NCBI GenBank assembly: GCA_028293465.1
Contig: JAQGOT010000761.1
Coordinates: 1-10,225, forward strand
Length of the DNA stretch: 10,225 nt
Direction: 5' to 3'
DNA from: Pedosphaera sp.
Lineage (GTDB): Bacteria; Verrucomicrobiota; Verrucomicrobiia; Limisphaerales; Pedosphaeraceae
Under the pieces are notes generated by a model. That model ran no database searches, was not told the origin of the DNA, and saw only the letters and a list, made by a program, of their open reading frames with translations. Positions 1 to 5,853 of the stretch are shown here, piece by piece (within the stretch, counting starts at the first letter, position 1; the number at the start of each line of letters is the position of its first letter). Position numbers and translations under genes: made by a program.

Positions 1-210
1 AAGGCCGCTCCCCAGGCACCCGGCCGGACTACGGTCAGCGCGGGCCGCTGGCGCGCCCCATAGGAGCAAGGCAAATCCCGCCAGCAACAGGGCGAGGCGG
101 GAAGCAACGGAGAGTTTACTGCGCACGGCGGAGAATTGCCCTCTCATCTGGGAGGTCGCGCGTGAAGGTTGTCCGCCGGTCGGCGGGGGAATTTGGGTCG
201 GGGTGGTCAT
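1..210 (-). CDS. Secreted protein, N-terminal fragment (cut by window edge)
   Basis: An ATG at 210 on the minus strand opens a frame with no stop for 70 codons, to the window edge. The N-terminus is polar and Pro/Thr-rich (MTTPTQIPPPTGGQPS). A hydrophobic stretch follows at about residues 37-56 (VASRLALLLAGFALLLWGAP), then AARADRS, a good signal-peptidase I site. The mature part begins SPAGCLGSGL. A long polar stretch before the hydrophobic core is unusual, and the true start could be the internal Met at residue 24. From memory, a mature start with 'GC.GSGL' occurs in large secreted verrucomicrobial proteins with DUF11-like repeats, but too little is visible to assign a family. It is the last gene of the minus-strand block, 53 bases beyond a small ORF. 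Confidence 0.6.
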   Translation of the reverse strand, partial: MTTPTQIPPPTGGQPSRATSQMRGQFSAVRSKLSVASRLALLLAGFALLLWGAPAARADRSPAGCLGSGL

Positions 211-223
211 AGGATGTTTTCGG

Positions 224-242
224 GTTCTGAGTTCTGAGTTCT
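224..242. repeat. Short tandem repeat (GTTCTGA, about 2.7 copies)
   Basis: GTTCTGA occurs twice in full, followed by GTTCT, 14 to 32 bases upstream of the minus-strand ATG at 210. AT-rich sequence follows at 243-250. It could be a slippage product or a weak regulatory site. Nothing in the sequence decides between these. Confidence 0.5.
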
Positions 243-263
243 ATTTAAATTGTTGCTTGGTTG

Positions 264-470
264 TTAATTGGTCGGCAGGCGCAGGTGGATCACTGCCCCG
301 CTGGTGCGTCTTTGGTAATTGTTTTGGAAGCTGGTTTTGACGGTGTCCCTGGTGGACTCCCCGACGCTCATGGCTGCGTCGAACCGCGGCGAGGCGGTCG
401 GCTTTGGATGGCACCCTACCGCGAAAGCGGTGCCGGAGTGGAACATCACGGACAAGGTTTTATTTTCCAT
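264..470 (-). CDS. Unrecognised 68-residue ORF downstream of the BON gene
   Basis: The ATG at 470 lies only 3 bases after the BON gene stop codon, and the frame ends with TAA at 264-266. This spacing would suit translational coupling. The product is polar and mildly basic, with no signal peptide, transmembrane segment or domain that I recognise. Its composition (PTASPRFDAAMSVGESTRDT, then SFQNNYQRRTSG) does not look like a membrane or enzyme sequence. The DNA contains two similar inverted repeats, ACCGC...GCGGT at 383-398 and at 418-431, the second with a GAAA loop, so the stretch may be structured or a dispersed repeat rather than a gene. Position favours a gene. The lack of a recognisable fold argues against one. 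Confidence 0.3.
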   Translation of the reverse strand: MENKTLSVMFHSGTAFAVGCHPKPTASPRFDAAMSVGESTRDTVKTSFQNNYQRRTSGAVIHLRLPTN

Positions 471-473
471 AGA

Positions 474-803
474 TTAATTTACCGACGTTTTGACGGTGAG
501 ATAGTTGACGACCGCCTTCACGTCGGGGACCTGCCCGGCGAGTTCGACAGCCCGGCTCTGCTGATCTTGCGAATCGACAACGCCGCTCAACTCGACGGTG
601 CCCGTGAAGGTTTCCACGCTGACGGAGGGATACTTATACCGCGTGTCTTCGGCCAGCGCGGCCTGGACGCGGGCAGAAGTGCCACGCTCGTCAACGCGTT
701 CGCCCGCGCTCTGCCCGTAGTGGCCGCCGGTGGCGCAACCGGTCAGGCCCAAGAGCAAGGGCACGGCGGCGAGGGTCAGGATCAATCCGAATACTTTCTT
801 CAT
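474..803 (-). CDS. BON-domain lipoprotein
   Basis: A 109-residue protein. Residues 1-22 form a lipoprotein signal peptide (MKKVFGLILTLAAVPLLLG) with lipobox LTGC and the acylated Cys at 23. A short linker leads to one BON domain at about residues 38-107. The domain shows the usual pattern: an amphipathic helix with Ala/Leu (ARVQAALAEDTR), a beta strand before the central Gly (VETFTGTVELSGVVDS), a second helix with the Ala/Val spacing (QSRAVELAGQVPDVKAV) and a closing VVNYLTVK strand. BON domains in periplasmic proteins such as OsmY bind phospholipid and help maintain the envelope under osmotic stress. A periplasm-facing, membrane-anchored role is inferred here. Only a weak AAGA stands before the ATG. 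The gap to the upstream beta-barrel gene is 117 bases and contains inverted repeats, so it may have its own promoter. Confidence 0.9.
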   Translation of the reverse strand: MKKVFGLILTLAAVPLLLGLTGCATGGHYGQSAGERVDERGTSARVQAALAEDTRYKYPSVSVETFTGTVELSGVVDSQDQQSRAVELAGQVPDVKAVVNYLTVKTSVN

Positions 804-842
804 ATAGTTCTTTTCTGTTTTGGGGTTTTATCTGCCGAGATT

Positions 843-904
843 ATCAGGCTGTTCTCCTGATTCTTGGCGGCCCTTCAGGCACGCCCAAGAATGTCCGTTT
901 TTTC
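843..904 (+). other. Paired inverted repeats between beta-barrel and BON genes
   Basis: There are two consecutive inverted repeats. ATCAGG at 843-848 pairs with CCTGAT at 856-861 around a 7-base loop. ATTCTTGG at 860-867 pairs with CCAAGAAT at 885-892, with a small GCC/GGC pairing inside its loop. A run of six T follows on the plus strand at 898-903, set back 5 bases from the second stem. That is terminator-like for plus-strand transcription, but the flanking genes are on the minus strand, where no T-run follows either stem. It could instead separate the BON transcript from the upstream gene or block antisense transcription. Confidence 0.35.
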
Positions 905-920
905 GTCTTTAGCCTTTTGG

Positions 921-1940
921 TTAGAATCTCCAGCTTGCGCCCACGAGGCCATAAATGGTGGCGCTCTGATCGAGGCGGGCGGTGCGATTGCCGGCGGATA
1001 GCTCCAGGTCGTTCAGGCTCTGGAATTGCGCGCCGATATAGACGCCCCAAGACTTGCTGAAGTCGTAGCGGAGCATCGCGCTCACGTAGGGGCCGTAGAG
1101 CAGTTCCGTCTTGGAGGAATGGCCGCTCGCCGCAAACGTGCCGCTGGCGCCGGTCACGGTTTCGGAGAAGTCGTATTTGACCGAGGCCGGAGCCAAAGTC
1201 AGGCCCACGCTGACGGCGAGGCTCAATTCATCGGTGAAATTCCATTCGGCAAACGGACCGAGACGGATGCTGTATAACTGGCCGCTCAGCTTTTGATGGC
1301 TCGTCAGGGTGGCGATCTCGGTGGTGGTGGTGCGGGTGGGGACGTCGCCGAGCAGGGCACCGGGGCCCTGAAAGGTGCCGTTGTAGCCGGCGCCGGGCGG
1401 GATCACGCCATTCAACTGATAAGCATCGGTGGTCACCGTGACCGGGCCGGTCATGCTGTGGTTATCGCGCAGGTCGAGATCCGTGTAGCCAAAGGCGCCT
1501 TCGAGACCCCAGCGACCGGCCGACGCGAAGGGCAGATGGCCCAGGACACGCTGGTAGGTCAGTTCGGCTCCGTATTGCGGATCGCCGGTGACCTTGCTGT
1601 CGGCCGAGCCGGCAGAACCACTGGACTGGACGGCGTTGAACTGCATGGTATCGCCGACGACCTGGGAGCCGTTTTGGTAGCCCCAGTTTGAGGTGAGGCC
1701 GCCCGCGTTTCCGCTGCTGTCCAAGCGGACGTAACCGTCGTTGTAGTTGTGGTTCGCGCCGCCGGCAGCCGGCCCGGGATTCACCGGTGCACTGTTGTGG
1801 AAGGAGCCTTTGAAGTTCATCCCGAAGCGCGGGCCGAGGCTCAGGCGGTTGGGGTTCTCCTCGGAGGAATCCGCGCCATGCATGGCGAGGGGAGTGGCGG
1901 CGGCGAGCGCGATGGTGGTGGAAAGTAGAATTCGGTTCAT
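921..1940 (-). CDS. Outer-membrane beta-barrel protein (339 aa)
   Basis: I chose the ATG at 1940 because it places a signal peptide at the N-terminus (MNRILLSTTIALAAATPLAM, cleavage near HGA/DSS, residues 23-24). The frame also extends to a GTG at 1979, which would add 13 polar residues before the signal peptide. The mature protein is rich in Gly, Ser, Thr and Asn, with alternating hydrophobic and polar stretches (YGAELTYQRVL, WGLEGAFGYTDLDLR, LYSIRLGPFAEWNF, LSLAVSVGLTLAPASVKYDF, GPYVSAMLRYDF, WGVYIGAQFQSL). It ends in GASWRF, and a C-terminal Phe preceded by aromatic and hydrophobic residues is the usual BAM recognition signal. It looks like an OmpA/OmpW-sized barrel, though I cannot name the family. 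It starts 35 bases after the DUF3494 gene, so the two are probably co-transcribed. No Shine-Dalgarno site is visible. Confidence 0.8.
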   Translation of the reverse strand: MNRILLSTTIALAAATPLAMHGADSSEENPNRLSLGPRFGMNFKGSFHNSAPVNPGPAAGGANHNYNDGYVRLDSSGNAGGLTSNWGYQNGSQVVGDTMQFNAVQSSGSAGSADSKVTGDPQYGAELTYQRVLGHLPFASAGRWGLEGAFGYTDLDLRDNHSMTGPVTVTTDAYQLNGVIPPGAGYNGTFQGPGALLGDVPTRTTTTEIATLTSHQKLSGQLYSIRLGPFAEWNFTDELSLAVSVGLTLAPASVKYDFSETVTGASGTFAASGHSSKTELLYGPYVSAMLRYDFSKSWGVYIGAQFQSLNDLELSAGNRTARLDQSATIYGLVGASWRF

Positions 1941-1975
1941 AAATGTTGCAGTTGTTTGTTTGGTGGTGGCGTGGA

Positions 1976-3289
1976 TCACGGGAGTAACACGACGCGATAA
2001 AAACGGCTCCCGGTCGTGGGTTTGCTTTCAGTTTTGGGCGGACCGTCATCGTACCATTGCACCCGGTTGGACGGGGCGGTCAGCGTGGGATTGGCGGTTT
2101 TCCAGGTAACCATGTCGCCGCTGTACTGCACGGCGTAGTGGCGTCCCGGGATGGCGGAGAACTCGATCAGGAACCGTCCGTTTTCAAATTGCACGTTCCG
2201 GTCAATGCTGATCGTCGAGCCGGTGGCCGTCACGGCGATGGGGGCGGCGTCCTGGGGCACGAAGGAAGGCTGGGGAATGGGCAGGCGGCTGGAGCGGTAA
2301 TACTCAATCAGCAAATCAACTGAGGTCCCCGGGGTGAGGGCCAGATTATACTGCACGAAGGGATTACCGCTGGCTTTGCCGCTCGCATTATAGACCTGCA
2401 CATCGGCGGGCAGGGCCTGGATCAGCAGCCGAAGGGCATCCACCGTATTGGCGCTGCCATTGCTCACGCGAACGGTCTGCTCGAACAAGCCGGTCTGCGG
2501 ATTCAGCGTGATGGGAGAGATTGCGGTCACCAGGAGGTTGGTCGAAGGAACGACCGGTCCACCGCCACCGCCGCCGCCACCACCGGGCTGGGACACAGTG
2601 ACTCCATTACCTTGGAGGGTCACTCCAGCAATTCGGGCCAAGGCTCGGCCTTGCAACGTTGCGCCCGTCTGTATGCTGATCGACTGGTCCGCCAAGATGG
2701 TGCCCTTCATGCCGGAGGTGGTCCCGATGGTGGCGGAGGTGCCGACCTGCCAAAACACGTTGGCCGCCTGCGCCCCGCCGATGAGGATCACCTGCCGACC
2801 GGAAGTGGTGACGAAGGTGGTGGCGATCTGGAAGATGAACACGGCATTGGGATCGCCTTGTCCGTCGAGCGTCAGATCGCCAACCGATATCTCCAAGGAG
2901 GAGGTGGACTTATAAAGCCCCGGTGGCAGGGTCTGTCCGCCGATGTTTCCGGCGATGCTGATCGGAGCCGTGGAACGTCCGGCGGCATCGTTGAACGCAG
3001 TCGTAAGGTCCCCTTGGGCGGCCTGCGCGGTCGGATCGGCGACGTGCATGGTCCCGGTCACCGTCCCGGGCGGGAAGCCGGAGACAGAAGTGCCGGGCCA
3101 GAGGCCGAGGTCGCCGTTGACGACGGTGGCACCGCTGCTGGTGACCGTGGAGCCGGCCAGCACGCCGAAGTTGGCGGCGCTGCCCAGCGCCACAGGGGCT
3201 TCAGCGGCGGTGAGGAGTTGATGCGGGAGGGTCAGGCCCAGCAAGAGCGAGGTTAAGGTTCGGGTGGTTTTGTTTAGTTTAAAGAGCAT
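1976..3289 (-). CDS. DUF3494 (ice-binding-like) secreted protein with C-terminal module
   Basis: A 437-residue protein. Residues 1-30 are a signal peptide (basic start, then TSLLLGLTLPHQLLTAAEA). Residues 33-233 match the DUF3494 / ice-binding-protein beta-solenoid fold: LGSAANFGVLAGSTVTSSG near the start, VVNGDLGLWPGT, LPPGLYKSTSSLEI, LTLDGQGDPNAVFIFQIATT, GAQAANVFWQVGTSATIGT and MKGTILADQSISIQTGA are characteristic blocks. A linker of nine glycines (residues 236-244, DNA 2558-2584) joins a second half of about 190 residues that ends in YAVQYSGDMVTWKT ... QWYDDGPPKTES ... SRFYRV, which I associate from memory with extracellular proteins of Verrucomicrobiota. Members of the family bind ice or act as surface adhesins, so ice binding cannot be assumed here. 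An AGGA lies about 10 bases before the ATG. Confidence 0.9.
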   Translation of the reverse strand: MLFKLNKTTRTLTSLLLGLTLPHQLLTAAEAPVALGSAANFGVLAGSTVTSSGATVVNGDLGLWPGTSVSGFPPGTVTGTMHVADPTAQAAQGDLTTAFNDAAGRSTAPISIAGNIGGQTLPPGLYKSTSSLEISVGDLTLDGQGDPNAVFIFQIATTFVTTSGRQVILIGGAQAANVFWQVGTSATIGTTSGMKGTILADQSISIQTGATLQGRALARIAGVTLQGNGVTVSQPGGGGGGGGGPVVPSTNLLVTAISPITLNPQTGLFEQTVRVSNGSANTVDALRLLIQALPADVQVYNASGKASGNPFVQYNLALTPGTSVDLLIEYYRSSRLPIPQPSFVPQDAAPIAVTATGSTISIDRNVQFENGRFLIEFSAIPGRHYAVQYSGDMVTWKTANPTLTAPSNRVQWYDDGPPKTESKPTTGSRFYRVVLLP

Positions 3290-3394
3290 GGCTTTGGTTC
3301 CTGAGGAGTTGTAATTGCGTTTGTTTCGTTTGGATGGGGATTGGCTTAATTGTGCCGGGTGATTTTAATCAGCTTGTTCGCGTGAAAAGTGTGG

Positions 3395-3538
3395 TCACTT
3401 GGTGCCGTTCTGAATTCCCTGGCCGGCGTTGGAGACGTCCTTGCCAAAGCCGTGGGCCGTGTTGCAACCAATGCCGGCGATGGCCAGGAGCGTGGTGACG
3501 AGGAGGAGAGCTGCGATGCGTTTAGTTAGTGGGATCAT
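3395..3538 (-). CDS. Entericidin-like small lipoprotein
   Basis: A 47-residue product from the ATG at 3538. The open frame extends upstream to 3697, but only this start puts a signal peptide first. Residues 1-24 are MIPLTKRIAALLLVTTLLAI followed by AGIG, and Cys25 is the likely acylated residue. The short mature part, CNTAHGFGKDVSNAGQGIQN, has the entericidin A/B pattern CNT..G.GKD....G..I. Entericidins are tiny membrane lipoproteins. In Enterobacteria, EcnA and EcnB form an antidote/toxin pair linked to stationary-phase lysis, whereas elsewhere they occur singly with unknown role, as here. The lipobox is weak, with Gly rather than Leu at -3. The gap to the upstream lipoprotein gene is 76 bases. 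An alternative ATG at 3622 overlaps that gene's stop but would add 28 residues ahead of the signal peptide. Confidence 0.8.
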   Translation of the reverse strand: MIPLTKRIAALLLVTTLLAIAGIGCNTAHGFGKDVSNAGQGIQNGTK

Positions 3539-3614
3539 ATTTGGTGGATGGGTTGTGTATCCTGGCAGTGCGTTGCACAGCACGATTCCGAGCCGGCCCC
3601 CCAAGGGTTCAGTT

Positions 3615-3887
3615 TTATTCATGAAATTCCCGGCCGGCAGGTATCGCGTCCACTGAGGTTTCATTCTGGACAATTTGGGGCGCGGGATTTCGGCCAACGT
3701 CTTCGCCGGCGGCGGTCACCGAAGCCACGCGGGAAGAAGCCGGCCTTTCTCCTCTAGGGAGACCGGGCAAGCCGGGCAACCCAGGCGGGCCGCCGTGCAT
3801 GCCGGGCAGGCATCCGGTCTGCGCCAGCAAGAGCGCAAGGCACAACCCGATCCCGAACTTGGCGCCCAGGCGGTTGGCTTTAGTCAT
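3615..3887 (-). CDS. Small lipoprotein with collagen-like GLP repeats
   Basis: A 90-residue product from the ATG at 3887, which has a GGAG six bases upstream. Signal peptide MTKANRLGAKFGIGLCLALL ends in lipobox AQTGC with Cys26. The mature part starts CLPGMHG and continues GPP-GLP-GLP-GLP at residues 33-44, four Gly-X-Y triplets, then a polar tail (RPASSRVASVTAAGEDVGRN, ending EFHE). I do not recognise a family. The triplet run is too short to form a stable collagen helix and may be an extended spacer from the membrane. An in-frame ATG at 3953, 2 bases after the upstream stop codon, would give 112 residues with a 22-residue polar extension. Coupling favours that start, while the ribosome site and signal peptide favour 3887. 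The gene belongs to the run of lipoproteins from 4845 to 3395. Confidence 0.65.
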   Translation of the reverse strand: MTKANRLGAKFGIGLCLALLLAQTGCLPGMHGGPPGLPGLPGLPRGERPASSRVASVTAAGEDVGRNPAPQIVQNETSVDAIPAGREFHE

Positions 3888-3955
3888 GGAATTCTCCGGC
3901 TGCGGTGCTTGCGCGGCCGAGGTTCCCTGGTCGGAATGGGTGTTGTTGCTCATAA

Positions 3956-4381
3956 TTAGTCGCGTTCCTTGTTGCCGTGTCCGTTGTCGTGTCCATTGCC
4001 GCCCTTGTTGCCGTGACTCGAGCCCGGCGGCGCCCAGTTTCTCGGATAGGTCTTGACGACCGCGGAGTGATGAATCGACGGGGCGTCGTGAAAGTCCAGG
4101 CTCACCGACGGGGAGGCAAACAACACGTCCGCGGAGACGTGTGGCGGGGTCGGTCGTGATACCCATGAACGGCCATCCTGATATAAGTAATGGTGTGTGT
4201 GGCTGCTGTAATAGACCTGGTAACCGGGGTAATAGACGTAGTCGTCCTGCACCACCACCGGGCTCTCCACATACACTCCCCCATGCCGCGGCCCGTCCAC
4301 GACGCCGATGCATCCGGTCAGCCCGCCCAGAATGGCAGCGCCGATTACAAATTTGATTTTTGAGCGTTTGTTTTTATTCAT
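3956..4381 (-). CDS. Tyr/His-rich lipoprotein of unknown function
   Basis: A 141-residue product. I chose the ATG at 4381 over an upstream in-frame start because it begins the signal peptide MNKNKRSKIKFVIGAAILGG with lipobox LTGC (Cys24). GAGA precedes it by 5 bases. The mature domain (residues 30-117) is rich in Tyr and His: VVVQDDYVYYPGYQVYYSS, HTHHYLYQDGRSWVSRP, PSVSLDFHDAPSIHH and VVKTYPRNW. These blocks resemble small conserved periplasmic proteins I remember from Verrucomicrobiota and Planctomycetota, with no known function. The last 20 residues are Gly, His and Asn repeats (GNKGGNGHDNGHGNKERD), a possible metal-binding or disordered tail. It starts 17 bases after the stop of the helical lipoprotein, so the two are surely one transcript. 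Confidence 0.8.
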   Translation of the reverse strand: MNKNKRSKIKFVIGAAILGGLTGCIGVVDGPRHGGVYVESPVVVQDDYVYYPGYQVYYSSHTHHYLYQDGRSWVSRPTPPHVSADVLFASPSVSLDFHDAPSIHHSAVVKTYPRNWAPPGSSHGNKGGNGHDNGHGNKERD

Positions 4382-4398
4382 GGCGTTCTCTTTCTCGT

Positions 4399-4845
4399 TT
4401 ACGGAGCGATTTTGTCGCTGGTCCACTGGCGCGCCTGTTGAAAGCCGTCCTTCAACGCCTCGTAGGCATTCTTGGAACCGGCCTTGACGCTGTCCCAGGT
4501 GGACTCGCTGGCGTCCTTGACATTATCCAATTGCTTGTTCAAGCGGGCCGCCTGCTCGCGCAAGGCTTGCAGCTTGGGTTTGGCTTCGGCCTTGACGGCG
4601 TCGCTGGAGCTTTCAACCTTGGCGGAGAGCTTGTCCAGTTCCTGATCCAACGCGGCCAACTGAATGTGCATTTGCTTGCTGTATTCAGCCTTTTGCGCGT
4701 AGGTGTAGTTGTTGAGATCCTGCGCGACTTCCTTCGTTTCGGTTTTGAGCTTGTCGATCTGCTGCGCGGTGGTCGGCTCCTTGTCACAGCCCACCACGAA
4801 AGCGGCGGTGGCGAGAAAGGCGATCATCAGAATATTGCGTTTCAT
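4399..4845 (-). CDS. Alpha-helical (sll1863-like) stress lipoprotein
   Basis: A 148-residue product from the ATG at 4845. The upstream part of the open frame is antisense to other sequence and lacks a signal. Residues 1-19 are MKRNILMIAFLATAAFVVG with Cys20 as the lipidated residue. Residues 27-142 are almost entirely helical, charged and heptad-patterned, with no Pro except at 90: QQIDKLKTETKEVAQDL, LAALDQELDKLSAKVES, LQALREQAARLNKQLDNVK and then WDSVKAGSKNAYEALKDGF. The last block (W..VK.G...A...LK.GF..A) is the part I associate with the group databases call 'sll1863 family stress response protein'. A coiled-coil periplasmic role, perhaps spanning from membrane to cell wall, is inferred. 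No Shine-Dalgarno site is evident. Its 109-base upstream gap holds the GGGGA-CCCC element at 4909-4937, so it can probably be transcribed separately from the beta-barrel gene before it. Confidence 0.82.
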   Translation of the reverse strand: MKRNILMIAFLATAAFVVGCDKEPTTAQQIDKLKTETKEVAQDLNNYTYAQKAEYSKQMHIQLAALDQELDKLSAKVESSSDAVKAEAKPKLQALREQAARLNKQLDNVKDASESTWDSVKAGSKNAYEALKDGFQQARQWTSDKIAP

Positions 4846-4908
4846 AATTGTAGTTTTAGTTGGTTCCAAATTTTTCATTGCGGGCGATGGTATCGGACGA
4901 ACCGATCC

Positions 4909-4937
4909 TGACCACCGGGGGAACTCCCCCCCGGTGG
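4909..4937 (-). promoter_or_regulatory. GGGGA-CCCC element A, 10-bp hairpin before the helical lipoprotein
   Basis: CCACCGGGGG at 4912-4921 pairs perfectly with CCCCCGGTGG at 4928-4937 around a 6-base loop. Read on the minus strand, the core is GGGGAGTTCCCCC, followed by GGTGGTCA. The element ends 64 bases upstream of the lipoprotein ATG and lies 17 bases beyond the beta-barrel stop. A second small palindrome, TGGAG/CTCCA, lies beside it at 4941-4953. No T-run follows on the minus strand, so a simple intrinsic terminator is unlikely. The close match to element B upstream of the next gene favours an operator or activator site. An attenuator hairpin remains possible. Confidence 0.5.
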
Positions 4938-4954
4938 AACTGGAGCGGCTCCAA

Positions 4955-5506
4955 TCAGAAGGCGAAGCGCATGCCGAGCCGGCCGACGCCGTAGTATTTT
5001 GTTTCGTCAGGCACCACCCAGCGGGCGTCCACGAACACGCCGATGTGCGGGGTGAAGCGATATTCCATGCCGCCGCCGACCTGGGCGAACCAGATCCGGT
5101 CGGGGTCAAACTGGTGACCACCGCCGGCAAACACGTAGGGCGCGAAGCCGCTTTGACCGAGCGGGAGACGCAGGATCAAACTGGCCGACGCGCTGTCGAT
5201 GAAGGCGCCGGTGGTGTTCTCGGAATAAGCGTCGATCCCCAGGCCGACATAGCGGCTGAAGAAGTAATTGACGCCCAGGCCGACGCCCAACCGGGTGTTG
5301 TGCCGGACCCGTGAGTTGGACAAATGATTGATGGTGTATTTGCCGAGGGAAGCACTGCCGAAGGCGTCCACCGATAATTCATTGCCCCGGTAACGATCGG
5401 GCTGGTCGTAATGCATCGTGGTATCATTGGTCAGGCTGTCCGCGCCGAGGGCGGAGCCGGCAGCCAGCAGCAGCATGGCGCCGCCGAGAAACATTTTGTT
5501 GGTCAT
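4955..5506 (-). CDS. Outer-membrane beta-barrel protein (183 aa)
   Basis: From the ATG at 5506 the protein begins with a clear signal peptide (MTNKMFLGGAMLLLAAGSAL, cleavage LGA/DS after residue 22). The upstream extension of the frame to 5641 has no signal and is rejected. The mature protein of about 161 residues has alternating strands and turns typical of an eight-stranded barrel: RGNELSVDAFGSASLG, RLGVGLGVNYFFSRYVGLGI, ASASLILRLPLGQSGFAPYV, FAQVGGGMEYRFTPHIGVF and GVGRLGMRFAF. The C-terminal Phe fits BAM-dependent insertion. Size and pattern resemble the OmpA-barrel / 'outer membrane protein beta-barrel' domain (OMP_b-brl); the ligand is unknown. It is the first gene of the minus-strand block and diverges from the kinase operon. 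Element B lies 72-92 bases upstream of its start. No Shine-Dalgarno site is seen. Confidence 0.85.
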   Translation of the reverse strand: MTNKMFLGGAMLLLAAGSALGADSLTNDTTMHYDQPDRYRGNELSVDAFGSASLGKYTINHLSNSRVRHNTRLGVGLGVNYFFSRYVGLGIDAYSENTTGAFIDSASASLILRLPLGQSGFAPYVFAGGGHQFDPDRIWFAQVGGGMEYRFTPHIGVFVDARWVVPDETKYYGVGRLGMRFAF

Positions 5507-5525
5507 AGGTTTTTTCGTGGTTTTG

Positions 5526-5546
5526 GTTCTAACTTTTTGTTCTAAC
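5526..5546. repeat. Direct repeat GTTCTAAC, spacing 13
   Basis: GTTCTAAC at 5526-5533 recurs at 5539-5546. On the minus strand this reads GTTAGAAC twice, in the last 40 bases before the beta-barrel ATG. Two sites on one helical face would be about 10-11 bases apart, so a 13-base spacing does not strongly suggest a protein site. It may be a chance or slippage repeat in the leader. Confidence 0.4.
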
Positions 5547-5577
5547 ATCGGCGGGACGCTACAAGATGGGCGGGCCA

Positions 5578-5598
5578 TGACCAGCGGGGGGTATCCCC
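5578..5598 (-). promoter_or_regulatory. GGGGA-CCCC element B, before the beta-barrel gene
   Basis: On the minus strand this reads GGGGATACCCCCC then GCTGGTCA. Over 21 bases it matches element A at 17 positions by direct comparison, including the flanking TGGTCA. It lies 72-92 bases upstream of the 5506 start codon, against 64-84 for the matching part of element A. The palindrome is imperfect, with a 3-base centre. An operator or activator site is inferred. Confidence 0.5.
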
Positions 5599-5730
5599 AA
5601 GGGTGAATAATGGAGACGTTCCCGCAATGACCCGGAACCAACCCGGCACGGAAGTGAATGGGGAGGTTTAAAGAATTTTTGAGAGCGCGTCATCAACCTT
5701 CCCGCAGAAAATGAGCGGGTGGCGAAGGTC

Positions 5731-5744
5731 GGGGATTTCCCCCC
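5731..5744 (+). promoter_or_regulatory. GGGGA-CCCC element C, before the kinase operon
   Basis: GGGGATTTCCCCCC, preceded by TC and followed by TATACA, lies 129-142 bases upstream of the truncated kinase ATG. It has the same core as elements A, B and D. Its position would allow autoregulation of the signalling operon. Confidence 0.45.
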
Positions 5745-5853
5745 TATACAGCTTGAGGCAACGGTCGTATAACTCCCTTGGTTCGTTGCTCGCCGACGAA
5801 GGATCAAACACTCATCGGGCGGAACAACCTGCGGCGTTGCGTTCCCGGCAGCG

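Noticed and set aside
261..860. Long plus-strand open frame opposite the BON gene
   Set aside because: It is antisense to a clear BON-domain lipoprotein and its translation has no domain pattern or signal. GC-rich DNA produces such frames by chance.
843..904. Intrinsic terminator for the minus-strand beta-barrel gene
   Set aside because: The T-run is on the plus-strand side only, so I list the inverted repeats without calling a terminator.
1462..2049. 195-codon minus-strand frame overlapping the beta-barrel gene in another frame
   Set aside because: The product is Arg/Pro-rich and featureless, whereas the overlapping frame has a signal peptide and barrel strands.
2448..3256. Plus-strand open frames opposite the DUF3494 gene
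   Set aside because: They are complementary to a well-supported gene, and their proline runs come from the polyglycine codons on the other strand.
4360..4911. 183-codon plus-strand frame with hydrophobic stretches
   Set aside because: It is the antisense of the heptad-rich helical lipoprotein, so the Leu/Val periodicity is a mirror of that coiled coil.
4917..4930. ECF-sigma -35 box (GGAACT) inside element A on the plus strand
   Set aside because: No plus-strand gene lies downstream in range and no matching -10 box is present; the palindrome explains the bases better.
5753..5773. Sigma-70 promoter TTGAGG / TATAAC before the kinase operon
   Set aside because: The spacing is only 9 bases, far from the normal 16-18.
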